From Beroe ovata (lineage: Eukaryota; Ctenophora; Nuda; Beroida; Beroidae), in contig CAMPET010000293.1 of NCBI GenBank assembly GCA_946803715.1, positions 5,580-59,154 of the forward strand: a stretch of DNA of 53,575 nt, read 5' to 3'. The notes under the pieces are model-generated. The model was not told where the DNA came from. It made no database searches and worked only from the letters and a program-made list of their open reading frames with translations. Position 1 is the first letter of the stretch, and each line of letters begins with the position of its first letter. Position numbers and translations under genes: made by a program. Shown here piece after piece: positions 37,201-47,200 of this stretch.

Positions 37201-39953
37201 AGGATGGAAAGATAGTATAGGATAGAATAAAGAATGAGTGGTGCTGCAACACAAGGAGACGCATAGACACCTGTTTCCTACATTTCGCCATGAGAAAGTA
37301 GAACATTGCATAATCTTGCCCTATTTTGGAATAGCAAGCCCAAATGTAAACTAGTAAAATTCGCATATTCTTCATAGGTGCCGAATTAGGCGCATGAATG
37401 TTAATAACAATCGTATTTATGTTGAACTGTTACATGCGCAATTTTCAACATCTACTTTGGTGGGTTAAGTCCTTGGTAAGCCACAGCATCGACCATCTTA
37501 CCATCATTCACGACATAATGGGTCATTTCAAATTTCGAAGTAAAAAAGGATAGGTGTTATGTAAGGAAGGAAAGTTTAAAACTTTATAACACTACTTTAT
37601 ACAATCAAATTTGAGATTATGATTCATGACAGATGAATTGTAAGGAAGGAGATCTGTACCTATTGGCTATTACCTACCTAGGTCAGACAAATCCAATACC
37701 GATTCGAGAAAAATGGATTGATGTCAGGCATAATCTAAAATTTGCAAAGCGAATGCACACTCTCGAGTGCACAAATTAAAGCTATAGACTCACTCTTGTC
37801 GAATCCTTTGCCGTAATCTTTGCTGGTGTAGATTCGTACAGTGTCTACTGCGTTGTATATCTTGTCACAGTTTGTGCAGTCATAGTCTCCAACCAGTGGT
37901 TTATCATGTTTACTGATAGACGATAGTTAATATGATTGGGTGAGTGATTGATTGCGGTCCATGATCAGTCACCCTATATTATAATGATGCACTTCTCAGA
38001 AATAGGGCATATATAATACATAGGGCACTGTGCGAAAAAGATGGGTATGGATACATGATTAACACTATATAGATGATTTGAGCTAACAAATCAGTCACCA
38101 CTACACAGTTAGCATACGCAATAAAAAGTACCTGATAGATGCAGTTAGATCTGCAACAGAGGAATCAGCAGCTAGAGGGATCGTGGCAAAGGCTTTCTCC
38201 TTCTTAGCGATGTAAAGAGTAGGATACACTACCAAAATGGCAGGTTTTGATACCTGGACGATCGTCAATTTCAATTTCCACGTGGTTTGTTGAAGAGGGG
38301 TTAGTTGGTATCTTCTATTCACTAGTAGCTACCTTGAAAAGTTTAGAAGCAACTGTAGCATCGAATGAGTGGCTGCAAGGATATGAACTCCTGAGGTCAT
38401 TACTAAGCTCCTCGAACAACTGGAATTCCACTGAGTCTGGCTGTAGTCCAGGGAACAGCCCCACCACTCTCACTGTCGTGGGCTTCTCAACCTGAGAGCG
38501 AGAGAGAGATAGAAACAGACATGAACCTATGATTCGTGAAAATACGACTGGGTTGGGGTACCCGTATGTGTAAACATAAGTGTAAAAGAGGGTGGGAAGA
38601 GAGGGATGCGCATCACATTGTTTCATAAGTAAGTGTAAGCAGGTTCCACTGCAAATTGTGCATCCCGTCCCCCTTTGCAAATTTTACACGGATGAGTTGG
38701 TACTACACATACGTGTTAAAGTAAGCATGTTATTTTGTTATAATACTAGGTGAGCTGTACCTCTTTTTTGTGAGCACTGCTGGTTATTTCATATGTATGT
38801 GGATTCTTTTCTGTCACCATGGTGCTGACAATATCTGAAATATTTGCCCTACACAGTTAGGTACTAAATCTTATCAGTAGTCTTTTCTATTTGATCTATG
38901 AAAGTAAGAAGTCCTAACCATGAGCTGTTCTGCCTCCTTTAAATTCACTGGCTTTTCCATTTCTAAATATTTTGAGGGTGGGGTACCCAGTCACACCATA
39001 CTCTTTAGCAAGATCTGTTTCCACAGTTGCATCTACAGTAGCAAGAGGGATATCATGACTCTTCAATTGTCTAGCGGCATTTTCATACTCTGGCTTCAAC
39101 TTCTTACAATGTCCACACCTGAACACATTTGAAATGGATTAGGACTTATCTAACTGACACATTCAAGGCCTATAATAAACTTATCAGGGAAAAACAAACT
39201 TACCATGGAGCAAAAAATTCCACAAGCATGATTGGTTTGTTGATAACTATTTCATTAAAGTTAGCTGTGGTGAGTTCTAGGACTTCAGATTGAGGAGGTT
39301 CCCAATTTGGGTCGGAAAGTTCCTTCATCTTCTCTACAATTTCAAAGGTTGTCCTACCCCCATCATAGTCTATGGGCTCTTCAACACCTTTCTTAAAAAT
39401 CTTCAGAGTTGGAAAACCTTGAACACCATATTTGGTCCCAAGATCTTGATATTCATTTGCATCCACTTTGGCAAGAACTGCAATACTGCCTGCTTCTTTG
39501 AGTTCATGAGCAGCAGCATCATATTCTGGAGCCAGCTTCTTACAATGACCGCACCTAAAACAATTCAATTGGAGGATTTATATCATAAGAATCTTAATAA
39601 CATTGAATTGCCTAATCATTCTTTTACTTCTCATTCATATTTGTAATTAGAGATATACTGACCATGGAGCATAAAATTCAACCATAACCACTTCTTGAGA
39701 GGCTATGAAGCCTCCAAAGTTTATAGGATTCAGGACATAAACACCATTCTCTATGGTGACTTCTTCATCTGTTGTTTCATCACTCTGCTCATCTAAGATG
39801 TCTGTTTCTCCTGACAAATGTACGTGTAACTCAAGTTCTATTCCTGCTAAAAAAATACATCACCAAACATTGGCATGCAACATGTGAACAAAGCATACCT
39901 TGTGATGAAACAAGCCATATGGTAAATCCAAGTAAAACACAGAGGTGTTTCAT
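28021..39953 (-). CDS. PDIA4: PDIA4/ERp72, three-thioredoxin ER protein disulfide isomerase
   Basis: Thirteen exons, in gene order 39953–39899, 39843–39663, 39554–39204, 39118–38919, 38834–38761, 38491–38333, 38253–38132, 37912–37794 (or its twin 37068–36950), 33803–33670, 33560–33429, 29447–29261, 28387–28245 and 28101–28021, give 645 residues, the human length. A signal peptide ([18 protein letters not shown]) is followed by an acidic segment and then domain a0 with CGHC at 80–83. Domain a has CGHC at 197–200, followed by b and b' domains without active sites. Domain a' has FYAPWCGHC at 548–556. The C-terminal REEL is a KDEL-type ER retrieval signal. It oxidises and isomerises disulfides of secretory proteins in the ER lumen. 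Two other genes lie inside its introns (30287–31924 plus strand; 34140–35318 minus strand). A gap of 888 N lies in the intron 33428–29448. Confidence 0.96.
28140..28238. repeat. (GATA)n microsatellite at PDIA4 exon 12 donor
   Basis: Repeated GATA tetranucleotides with an interruption near 28160–28180. The array ends within 10 bp of the 5' splice site of PDIA4 exon 12 (donor at 28244), so length changes would occur right next to a splice site. Confidence 0.9.
28776..28840. repeat. (CA)n-rich microsatellite
   Basis: CA dinucleotides mixed with CTAA and CAAA words in the PDIA4 intron between exons 12 and 11. Confidence 0.85.
30287..31924 (+). CDS. MFSD11/UNC93-like major facilitator protein, nested in PDIA4 intron
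   Basis: Two exons, 30287–30427 and 30653–31924, join in phase 0 (donor ATG then GTAAAT; acceptor CGCTTTTCAG) to give 470 residues; human MFSD11 has 449. The first exon supplies a helix ([20 protein letters not shown]) that leads into PTIFKDMKG, as in the UNC93 N-terminus, where the first helix precedes a short Gln/Thr-rich loop. Later features also match UNC93/MFSD11: [21 protein letters not shown] aligns with the IGRNSGIFWALL motif, and [16 protein letters not shown] aligns with FLLGLGDSCFNTQLLS. About 11–12 hydrophobic helices are visible with a polar central loop near residues 225–280. UNC93-type proteins are membrane proteins of uncertain transport activity. The gene lies on the opposite strand within the PDIA4 intron 29448–33428. 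Confidence 0.82.
32093..32197. ncRNA. near-perfect 42-bp stem-loop (hairpin RNA candidate or small foldback element)
   Basis: The arms 32093–32134 and 32156–32197 are reverse complements with 41 of 42 positions paired, around a 21-nt loop (32135–32155). The size and single mismatch resemble a microRNA or siRNA hairpin precursor. It sits 169 bp after the stop of the MFSD11-like gene, probably in its 3' untranslated region, and antisense to it within a PDIA4 intron. A foldback MITE is the other explanation; I saw no target-site duplication and no second copy in this window. Confidence 0.5.
32469..33356. other. assembly gap (888 N) flanked by CA repeats
   Basis: The gap is bordered on both sides by (AC)n sequence (about 32400–32468 and 33357–33420), so it probably hides a long microsatellite. 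It lies in the PDIA4 intron and removes no exon needed for the 645-residue model. Confidence 0.97.
33357..33420. repeat. (AC)n microsatellite next to PDIA4 exon 10
   Basis: AC dinucleotides with AAAC interruptions ending less than 10 bp from the donor site of PDIA4 exon 10 (33429). Confidence 0.9.
34140..35318 (-). CDS. class A (rhodopsin-type) GPCR, single exon, nested in PDIA4 intron
   Basis: A 392-residue intronless seven-helix receptor. Family landmarks are visible: N38 in TM1 (IVFNSVAL), D69 in TM2 (STVDLLACV), C99 before TM3 (WFCDIWG) with C175 in the second extracellular loop as likely disulfide partner, W141 in TM4, P264 in TM6 (FNAPF) and NPIMY at 324–328 in TM7, followed by a basic helix 8 ([13 protein letters not shown]). 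The usual DRY at the end of TM3 is S-R-L (123–125), keeping only the arginine, and the CWxP of TM6 is FNAP. The ligand is unknown. N-terminal Met choice is between residues 1 and 13, which does not affect the helices. It lies on the same strand as PDIA4 within the intron 36949–33804, so it needs its own promoter. Confidence 0.88.
   Translation of the reverse strand: MTCGVTASFPDRMDNYRLVDTILACILILVSLCGIVFNSVALSYFLTVKTSKPNNRYIRNVYSIISTVDLLACVTIFPIIEAALQQDRASTLFSSPWFCDIWGVTWSAIPIMSIFLIAFLSVSRLCVIIRPSMCLNERVAWAIPLLFSLSLLALILGMFWSHGMYIVYRPEWLSCYPALFPAHEDPDTLVTPRDVQRGVVLSSLFSVIPGLSIIPISGSAVVSVIYLRISARASGRISVSAREQNSATVTILLVTLLYLLFNAPFSLTVIGGLVINHSMSRDSLDQVTVHSYNTVAVWESRAMNEYAYFVVFYLCICLNSLFNPIMYMYRMKKFKSWIKAKAGRNSDSTSREPLSPRGAKQGVVMVNKSLSTGDANLVDITASINQGSSSQL
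35319..36339. other. PDIA4 intron, upstream flank of the GPCR
   Basis: No exon was seen. The stretch must contain the promoter of the nested GPCR but no clear core element was recognised. The word TACCTAGGTA recurs near 35880–35895. Confidence 0.4.
36340..37141. repeat. duplicated PDIA4 intron–exon segment, copy A
   Basis: This segment is repeated at 37143–37992 with scattered differences and two indels, and the two copies are separated by a single N at 37142. It includes a complete copy of one 119-nt PDIA4 exon (37068–36950). Probably a second haplotype placed in tandem. Confidence 0.9.
36950..37068 (-). CDS. PDIA4: duplicate of PDIA4 exon 8 (copy A)
   Basis: A 119-nt exon with intact AG and GT sites encoding the same b' domain piece as 37912–37794; the only residue change I see is Glu for Lys after the split Ser codon. 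Because 119 is not a multiple of three, including both copies would shift the frame of the following exon, so only one can be used in a transcript. It is either the other allele of exon 8 or a mutually exclusive alternative exon. Confidence 0.8.
37142..37142. other. single-N assembly join at duplication boundary
   Basis: The N lies exactly between copy A, ending in ATAATGATGCAC, and copy B, starting CCCACAACTATGAC. This is what a scaffolder leaves when two contigs are ordered without a confirmed overlap. Confidence 0.9.
37143..37992. repeat. duplicated PDIA4 intron–exon segment, copy B
   Basis: Counterpart of 36340–37141, continuous on its right side with PDIA4 exon 7. It contains an insertion of roughly 75 bp (about 37556–37640) absent from copy A and lacks a short block present in copy A near 36420–36470. 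Confidence 0.9.
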
Positions 39954-40000
39954 TATACAGTACCCTGTTTGATATTTCGAATAAGATCAATTACAGAATT

Positions 40001-40052
40001 ACTAAGGAAGAATACTAAGGAAGAATACTAAGGAAGAATACTAAGGAAGAAT
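40001..40052. repeat. 13-bp tandem repeat, four copies
   Basis: Four consecutive copies of ACTAAGGAAGAAT, about 50 bp upstream of the PDIA4 start codon. Confidence 0.95.
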
Positions 40053-40605
40053 AACTAACAAATAAAATGTTTAATGTGAAAAATGGTACTTAAAACTGTG
40101 GGGGTATGGTGGATCAGGAGGGTCACAGTCAAGAAGACCTATCTTGATCCACCATAGTATGTGTTAATGGAAATAACTGTTTTAGACTGATTAGGTATTC
40201 AATTTCTGTGACAACAGACTGGTCTGCATATAACCACATGTTTGGAATACAGCAAGGCCAAGCTAGGTTCATAACCAGTTTGTCTTGACCAATGCCAACT
40301 CTAAAGTTCTGGTTATTACAAAACATATCCATGAGTTGGACAATGAGTGCGTTCAGAGTACTCCATTATGCATTATACTCCACAAGCAAATGATGTATCA
40401 GCTGGTCTTCATGTGAGGGACAAGACAGGAGAACCAAAGATTAAGTACAATCGCACCAGACTGTGAAAACAATTAGTGTTCTGAATTATATTTTACAACA
40501 ACCAGAAAACTAGCATATGTATATGGCGTGGATCAAAAATGACATAAAAATAGATTAATAGAATAAATTACACAACCACTTGAGCGAATATTTAAGCGCA
40601 GTGCG

Positions 40606-40705
40606 TTTTCATTACCGGCCGAAGTTATCTGTCTACTATTTTTTGCGCGCGCTTTCATCGAAGGCCGAATGCGCGCCGCGCGCAAAAAACAGTGGACTGA
40701 TGACA
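40606..40705. mobile_element. GC-rich palindromic element related to that at 4593
   Basis: Inverted arms TTTTTTGCGCGCG and GCGCGCAAAAAA surround TTTCATCGAAGGCCGAA, the same core words as the element at 4593–4831. Outer words CCGGCCGAAG and GACATCCGG are also roughly complementary. Non-coding. Confidence 0.55.
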
Positions 40706-41252
40706 TCCGGCAACGTTTTCATATTAAAGCTGAAGGCCAAAAATGACTAAGGCGTGCGCGCAAACAAAGAATTCAAATAATTTCTGACAACGCGGCGACG
40801 ATCTGAAAGATTGTGAAAAGGAACTGCGTCAAGAAAATGAAATACCGTGGACATGCCTACACTCTTCAGTCGAAAAACTGTGGACATATATGATATCTGG
40901 CAATATAATTATGCTTCGCGATCTGCCTGCACAAGAGTCAAGACAGAAGTCAAATAAAAATAGCATGATCACTGATCAGGCATCCAGGCAATGTTATTAG
41001 ACTTCGTTTTATAAATTTTATTGTGGATTATTTCAATTTAATTTGAATTTCTGGCTATTTTAAATAAAAAGCTTCTCATAGTTCTGCTATCCATCTAATT
41101 TCTAGAGGTAATTTGGTTTAAAGTGACAGTTTGATCTCATACCTGAACTAGATTATGTTGGAAGATTTAATATATTTCGAATCCATAATTGTTTCATCAT
41201 TTCACTGACCCCTGGATTGATACCAATTTTTCTCAAAAGGTGTATTTGATGC

Positions 41253-44200
41253 ATGTCCATGGATAATGGAGATGAGGATCTGGATTTGCTCCAGAATACA
41301 TCAGGAGACATTAATTTGTCAGATGATTTCCTCAGTATGCTTAATACTGATTGCAAGCCTGCAGATATAGATGAATTCAATTCTTGGTTTCAGGATAACA
41401 TAGTCTCAGATGTCCCTCCCCTGCCATCTGACAGTATTCTTGACAGTCTTTGCACTGAAACAGAGCTTGCAACTAACCCTTATGACATGTTAGAATATGA
41501 CAATAATATCCAACCAAATTTCTATAATGGATTTGATGACATGTCACATTCAAATACACTCCAAAGTACCAACTATATTGCTCCATCAAGAACTCCAAAG
41601 AATGAAGTTTATGCCACAAATCAGATATCTAATAATGTAACATTAGATAACTTTGGACATATTCCTTGTGAATCAAGAGGAAGGAACAATGATGCTGGAA
41701 ACAAATATCTTATCAAAGAAACATTTTACGAAGATAAATCAGGCAACACTTTTATTGAACAGGAGTACCTGAGAGAAGATGAGTATATGGGTGAGTTGTT
41801 AGTAAGTTTATGCTAGTTGCAGTTTTACAACAATAGATGTTGCTCCTATCTCTAATACCTGAAATCAAATTATTCAGGTAAGAATAATACTGAAGTTCTC
41901 AGCAGTGTTGGATATAAACGTCCCAGAACTGAATGTCTTAGCAATACTCAATCAAAGGTGAGTTTAAGCGGAGAATGGTGTGTTCCCATACTGTAATACA
42001 ACATTTCATGACTATGAGTGACCTTTTACTATTCTCCCATATAAGCTCATATTCATTCCAGGAATTTGTTCCACTAAAGACAGTTATCAGACCAGCAAAA
42101 CCTGAAAGGAATAAGGTTTCTCCTAATCAGAGATCAAGCAATGTCAAACCTGTTCAAGTCCAAGTGAAAAAAGGGGTTGATCCTAAATCGTTTCCTACCC
42201 AAACTTCTGCACAAAGTCTGGCACAATCTACTCGGATATTCATACCCACCAAGGGACAAAAAGGAGCCAGTAATGTTGCTCTCATGACAACCATGCCCCC
42301 TAAAACCAGGCCTCCTAATGTATCTAACGAGCAGGACAACTCTATAACTCCTCAGAGAGTTCTCTATGTATCATCTCGGGGTAGGGGTACCAGCCCTCCA
42401 CAAGCTGCTGTACCCATCACTCAACTGAAGGATGAACGACTATCTCCAACTTCTACTGTCATCAATGAATGGGAACAGTCAATCAATGATCCCCCGACTG
42501 TCGTTGGGAACTCAATCACCTTCCATAATGGGAGAGTTCAAATTCATAAAGGACCTGTCCAGGTCAAATCTGCGACTATTTCAACCTCCGATACAAAGGG
42601 AGGGATTGCAGACAATCAAAAGCATATTGCCAAGAAGGTCCCTGACGCTCCTCGCGCAAATATTATCAAAACTGAGGTAAGTTGCGTTGGATGACATAGC
42701 TACATCATGCTGCCATTGATGCTAGATTCTGAGGAAACGCAATTGTCATTGCAGTTTAATGTATACACTACTCTCTAGGTAAAACAGTCTCAGTCCCAGA
42801 AACCGCAGACCACTCCTAATAAGGACACCAACCACATTTCCATACAAGGAAAACCAGGGCTCGGTAAGATTGCCTCCGAAGTTTCGTAACAATTTTGCCA
42901 CCGAGGTTTTAAAACTTTTCTCATTTGATCGACTCTCAGATTTTGTATTTGAGGTTTAATTGCGCTAAGTATAGTGAACTACCTATGATTAACTATCAGT
43001 GAATATCGAGAAGAATATCGAGAAATCAACTCACTTGAAGATAACAAAGCCTGTCAACTCTGCAAAACCTATTGCTAAAGATTTAAAAGCAAGGTAGTTA
43101 TTCGGGCAAAGGTCACCCTCCGCTCTCTCATCCGGTGACAGTGATAGTATTAACTCCTTACATGAATGATTATACTAAGTAAAGTACAACATCATTTTGT
43201 TTTGCAGTATAAAAGAGGAAGAGCCAGAGGAGAAGAGAACCAACCACAATGCCGTTGAAAGGAAGTACCGATATTCAATCAATGATAAGATCATGGAGCT
43301 CAAGGACATGCTGGTTCCTAAAGATACAAAGGTAGGCATCAGCTCAACTGCTAGATTGCTAGATAAACCATTTCCTATGATTCATGTCACACAACTAACA
43401 TGACTGGTTTCAGATCCAGAAGTCTGGTGTACTGCGGAAGGCAATTGAACACATCGAGAATCTGCAGAATACGATACTGAAGTTGAAACAGGATAACTTG
43501 CAGCTAAAGAAGAAGCAAGAAATCTTGGAAAAGAATAACCATGTTTTGACACTGAAACTAGCAGAGCAAGGAGCCAATGTCGTGTACCTTGACAAAACAC
43601 CAGGTAAACATTATCTATTGAACCAGCACCTAAGTATCATCATTGTAATCCACACGTGCGAACTGTTGTTAGTAAGGCAAACTCATCTCTGTCTCCAACT
43701 CTAGACCTAGTGGAGCCACCAGGTCTCTACAACAGTGTTGGTGACATGTCTCCCACGACAGAAGTTGGTGACAGCAGTCCCTCTAGCAAGAGTCCTGGGT
43801 ACTCCTACCCTCACAATCTACCTGACAGTCCTGAATCTCTGGTATGTGTGTGACGAATACATTTCGCAATCCCTCATTGATGGTGTAGAACTGAATCTTT
43901 TGTTTGTTTGTATGTGGATACTGGATACTATTTGTATACTTGTACCTTTGTATGTTGATGGTGACCCTATTTCTCCCTGATAACTGTAGGGAAAGGGGGT
44001 AAAAATCTATCCGGCGACTCGCCCCCCCCCCTAACTCATGTGTGTCTCCACAGCGACAAAGTGACACTGAGTCGCGACACATCAGGAGCAACAGTGGCAG
44101 TAGTGGTGGCTACTCTAGTGCAGAGGAAGGCCACCTCGTGAAGAAACCTCGGTACACCATGGAATCAACGGGAAATCACCGTGAGTCATACCTCCACTCT

Positions 44201-47200
44201 TGTTTTTTAGTGTTTTTCTCGGCAGCCAGGGTTTTCATTAGTCAACATGAACAGAGTAAATGTTCATTCTAGATTATAACACTGTAATATGAGACCGGTT
44301 CCATCATGTTTTGTCTCATTTTCCTCCCCTTCTTTGACGTCATAACATTGTCTCGTTTCTAGCAAACTCAGACAATTGTATCGCTGTGTTTGCCTCTAAC
44401 ACAATGATAACGGGGAATAAGAAAATAAAGTAATGACTTATGTAATTTGATGACAAGGGGGGCAACTGGGCCGTAGTCCCCCTCAGAAAAATGAAAATTT
44501 TATTGATAGAAATTTTCAAGAACTTCACTCTTTCAAACAGAAGTTAACCTCTGCCTAAACCTCGCAAACATTCCTACGTCACCGGTATACAATGGTGTCA
44601 ACGCATTCCATCACATGATCGCAAGCTATCCAATGTCACAGTTATCCAGTGGTGTCAGCAGGTTGTAACGAATACTCCAATCGTCACATAGCCTTGTTCG
44701 GACGAACTGGTGTCAGCGCATTGTATCTCAATAATTCCTTCGTCACCGGTATATAGTGGTGTCAGCTCAGCAAAATGTGACGAATGAATACCCCAATCGT
44801 CACACAGCCCTGCCATGACATACTGGTGTCAGCGCATTCCATCGCAAGTTGTGACGAATGAGTACCCCAATCGTCACACAGTCTGTCATGACAAACTGGT
44901 GTCAGAGCATTCCATCGCAAGCATTCCTACGTCACCGGTATGTAGTGGTGTCAGCAAGCTGTGACGAATGAGTACCGAAATCGTCACATAGCTTTGTTCT
45001 GACGAAGTGGTGTCAGCGCATTCCATCGCTAGCATTCCTTCGTCACCGGTATGTAGTGGTGTCAGCAATTTGTAACGAATGAGTACCCCAATCGTCACAC
45101 AGCCCAGTCATGACATACTGGTGTCAGCGCATTCCATCGCAAGCATTCCTACGTCACCTACGGTGGTGTCAGCAAGCTGTGACGAATGAGTACCCAATTC
45201 GTCACATAGCTTTGTTCTGACGAACTGGTGTCAGCGCATTTCATCGCAAGCATTCCTTCGTCACTTCTATATGGTGGTGTCAGCAAGTTGTGACGAATGA
45301 GTACCCCAATCGTCACACGGCCCTGTTCTGACGAACTGGTGTCAGCGCATTCCATCGCAGGCATTCCTTCGTCACTGGTTTGTAGTGGTGTCAGCGAGTT
45401 TTGACGAATGAGTACTCCAATCGTCACATAGCCTTGTTCTGACGAACTGGTCTCAACTAGACACGAAGGAGAGGGGACAGGGGGCTGCAACCCCCTGGGA
45501 ATAATTTGACCTCTGAAGATTTTCAATAACTTTGCCCTTTCACTCAAAACTTCTCTAGCTTCTGGGGGCTGCGCCGCCAGACCCCCGCTTCCATTTACAA
45601 GGCAAACCTGACTCGCTTCGCTCGCCAAGGCCCCCTCCTGGAAATAATGTCTGGCTGCGTGTCTGACATTACCTTCAGCTACAGAGAGTCTCTCATTATT
45701 CCAGTAGTTTAAACAGCACTTTCACAGCTCAATATAAACTACATCCAACACTCCAACATCCCCCCATTCCCACTGCAGGTGATCAGAGAACTATCCCTAT
45801 GCTGTGTATGGTGTTCATGTTTGGACTATTCATCCCGAGTCTCATCCCTCAAGAGACCATTGCTTCTTCCTCGTTTGGCCGGAGTCTTTTATCTGTATCC
45901 AAATCTTATGTGAGTGTCTACTGATGTCTTTGATGATGCTTTACTGTATTTCACTGTACATCTGAACCGTTATCAAGGGTCAGGAGACGCAGTGCACACC
46001 TTTATTTCCTTGTTGTGCAACCTATTTCACCAACTATCAAATTTGCTACTATAGTTTAGTACTATTCACATTTTACCTCTATTCACAGGACTATATTTCC
46101 CCTGTTCTCCAATTCTCAATGATGCTAACTGGTTATCTGATAACAACAACACTCGCTTATCTCTTCTTCGTTATCAAGTCTAAAGTTGTTATTAAGAATG
46201 AGACACTCTTCAAAACTCGGCTCAGTGACATAAAGCAATCAATTAAAGAGGTAAAGCATTCCATCAGTTAATTCCGTGATTCTTCTGTTACCACAAATCA
46301 TGAATACAAAGAATATGTCGATATCTGTGGTATATTTTCAATGACAACATGTCTCAACATTGCAGGGGGAATTGAGCACTGCCCAGTCTGATTTGGAGCA
46401 TATCTTGTGTAATACTGGAGTGAGAGTATATCACAACAAATTATCATACTATCTCATGGTTTGTGGATTATACTGATAGATGGCATGTCCCCATTTAACC
46501 CCACCTAACCCCTAGTCAATTACCCCCACATTTAACCCCATACCCCATGTATCCCCACCCAATCCCTCATTTTTCCAGATTGCTGAATACTGTCTCTCCA
46601 TTCTACCCCACAACAGAATTGTGCACTGGTTGTGCTGTAATAACAGTTCCGTGCTCAGTGATATGCTTCTTTATCTAGCACACCTACAGGCGTCCAATAG
46701 GGGTGAGCAGTTTTACGAACTCTCCCTTTTTCAAATATTTCGAATAGGTATCTAAATATTCAATGCGTACTCTGTTCGATGATTTTTGCATGAACCCTTT
46801 TCTGGTGATTTTTCTTCCGTGATCCGGCTACACCATTCACATTTCTATCTGTAAGCTTTAGAGATCGTCTGTAAACCTCAATGATGTCTGACAGTTTATT
46901 GGAATCTGACAATCTGTCATGATCAGTGCATATAATCTCCTCATTTCAGTGAAACACTATGAAGAATGGAGTAGTCTGTGCTACGCTCTCCAGGCGTCAC
47001 GATACAACATTACATCATCTAACGGTTATTTGGCACTTTCCCTCGCTGTCAAGAACTCGCTTGCTAAGGTATGGGACAATTGTCTCATGTGATATTTCCG
47101 AGTAGTCTTAGAACTCAAATGTTATCGAATCTTATCGACCCAGGCACATTTCTATAGAAGAAGCAATAGGCGGGATGAGAGGTGGATCCAAAATGCTAAG

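Larger units (their letters stand above)
39954..41252. promoter_or_regulatory. divergent intergenic region of PDIA4 and SREBP
   Basis: The only space between the starts of the minus-strand PDIA4 and the plus-strand SREBP, so it must hold at least one promoter for each. I looked for an ER stress element (CCAAT-N9-CCACG) and a sterol response element and did not find a full match; single CCAAT and CGTGG words occur at 40286 and 40526. It contains a 13-bp tandem repeat and a GC-rich palindrome. Confidence 0.5.

Noticed and set aside
44570-45448. Possible CRISPR-like regular array
   Set aside because: Units are contiguous satellite copies of about 110 bp without unique spacers, inside an intron of an animal gene.
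45158-45628. 156-codon and similar minus-strand frames in the SREBP intron
   Set aside because: They translate the 110-bp satellite; repeated peptide blocks follow the DNA period.
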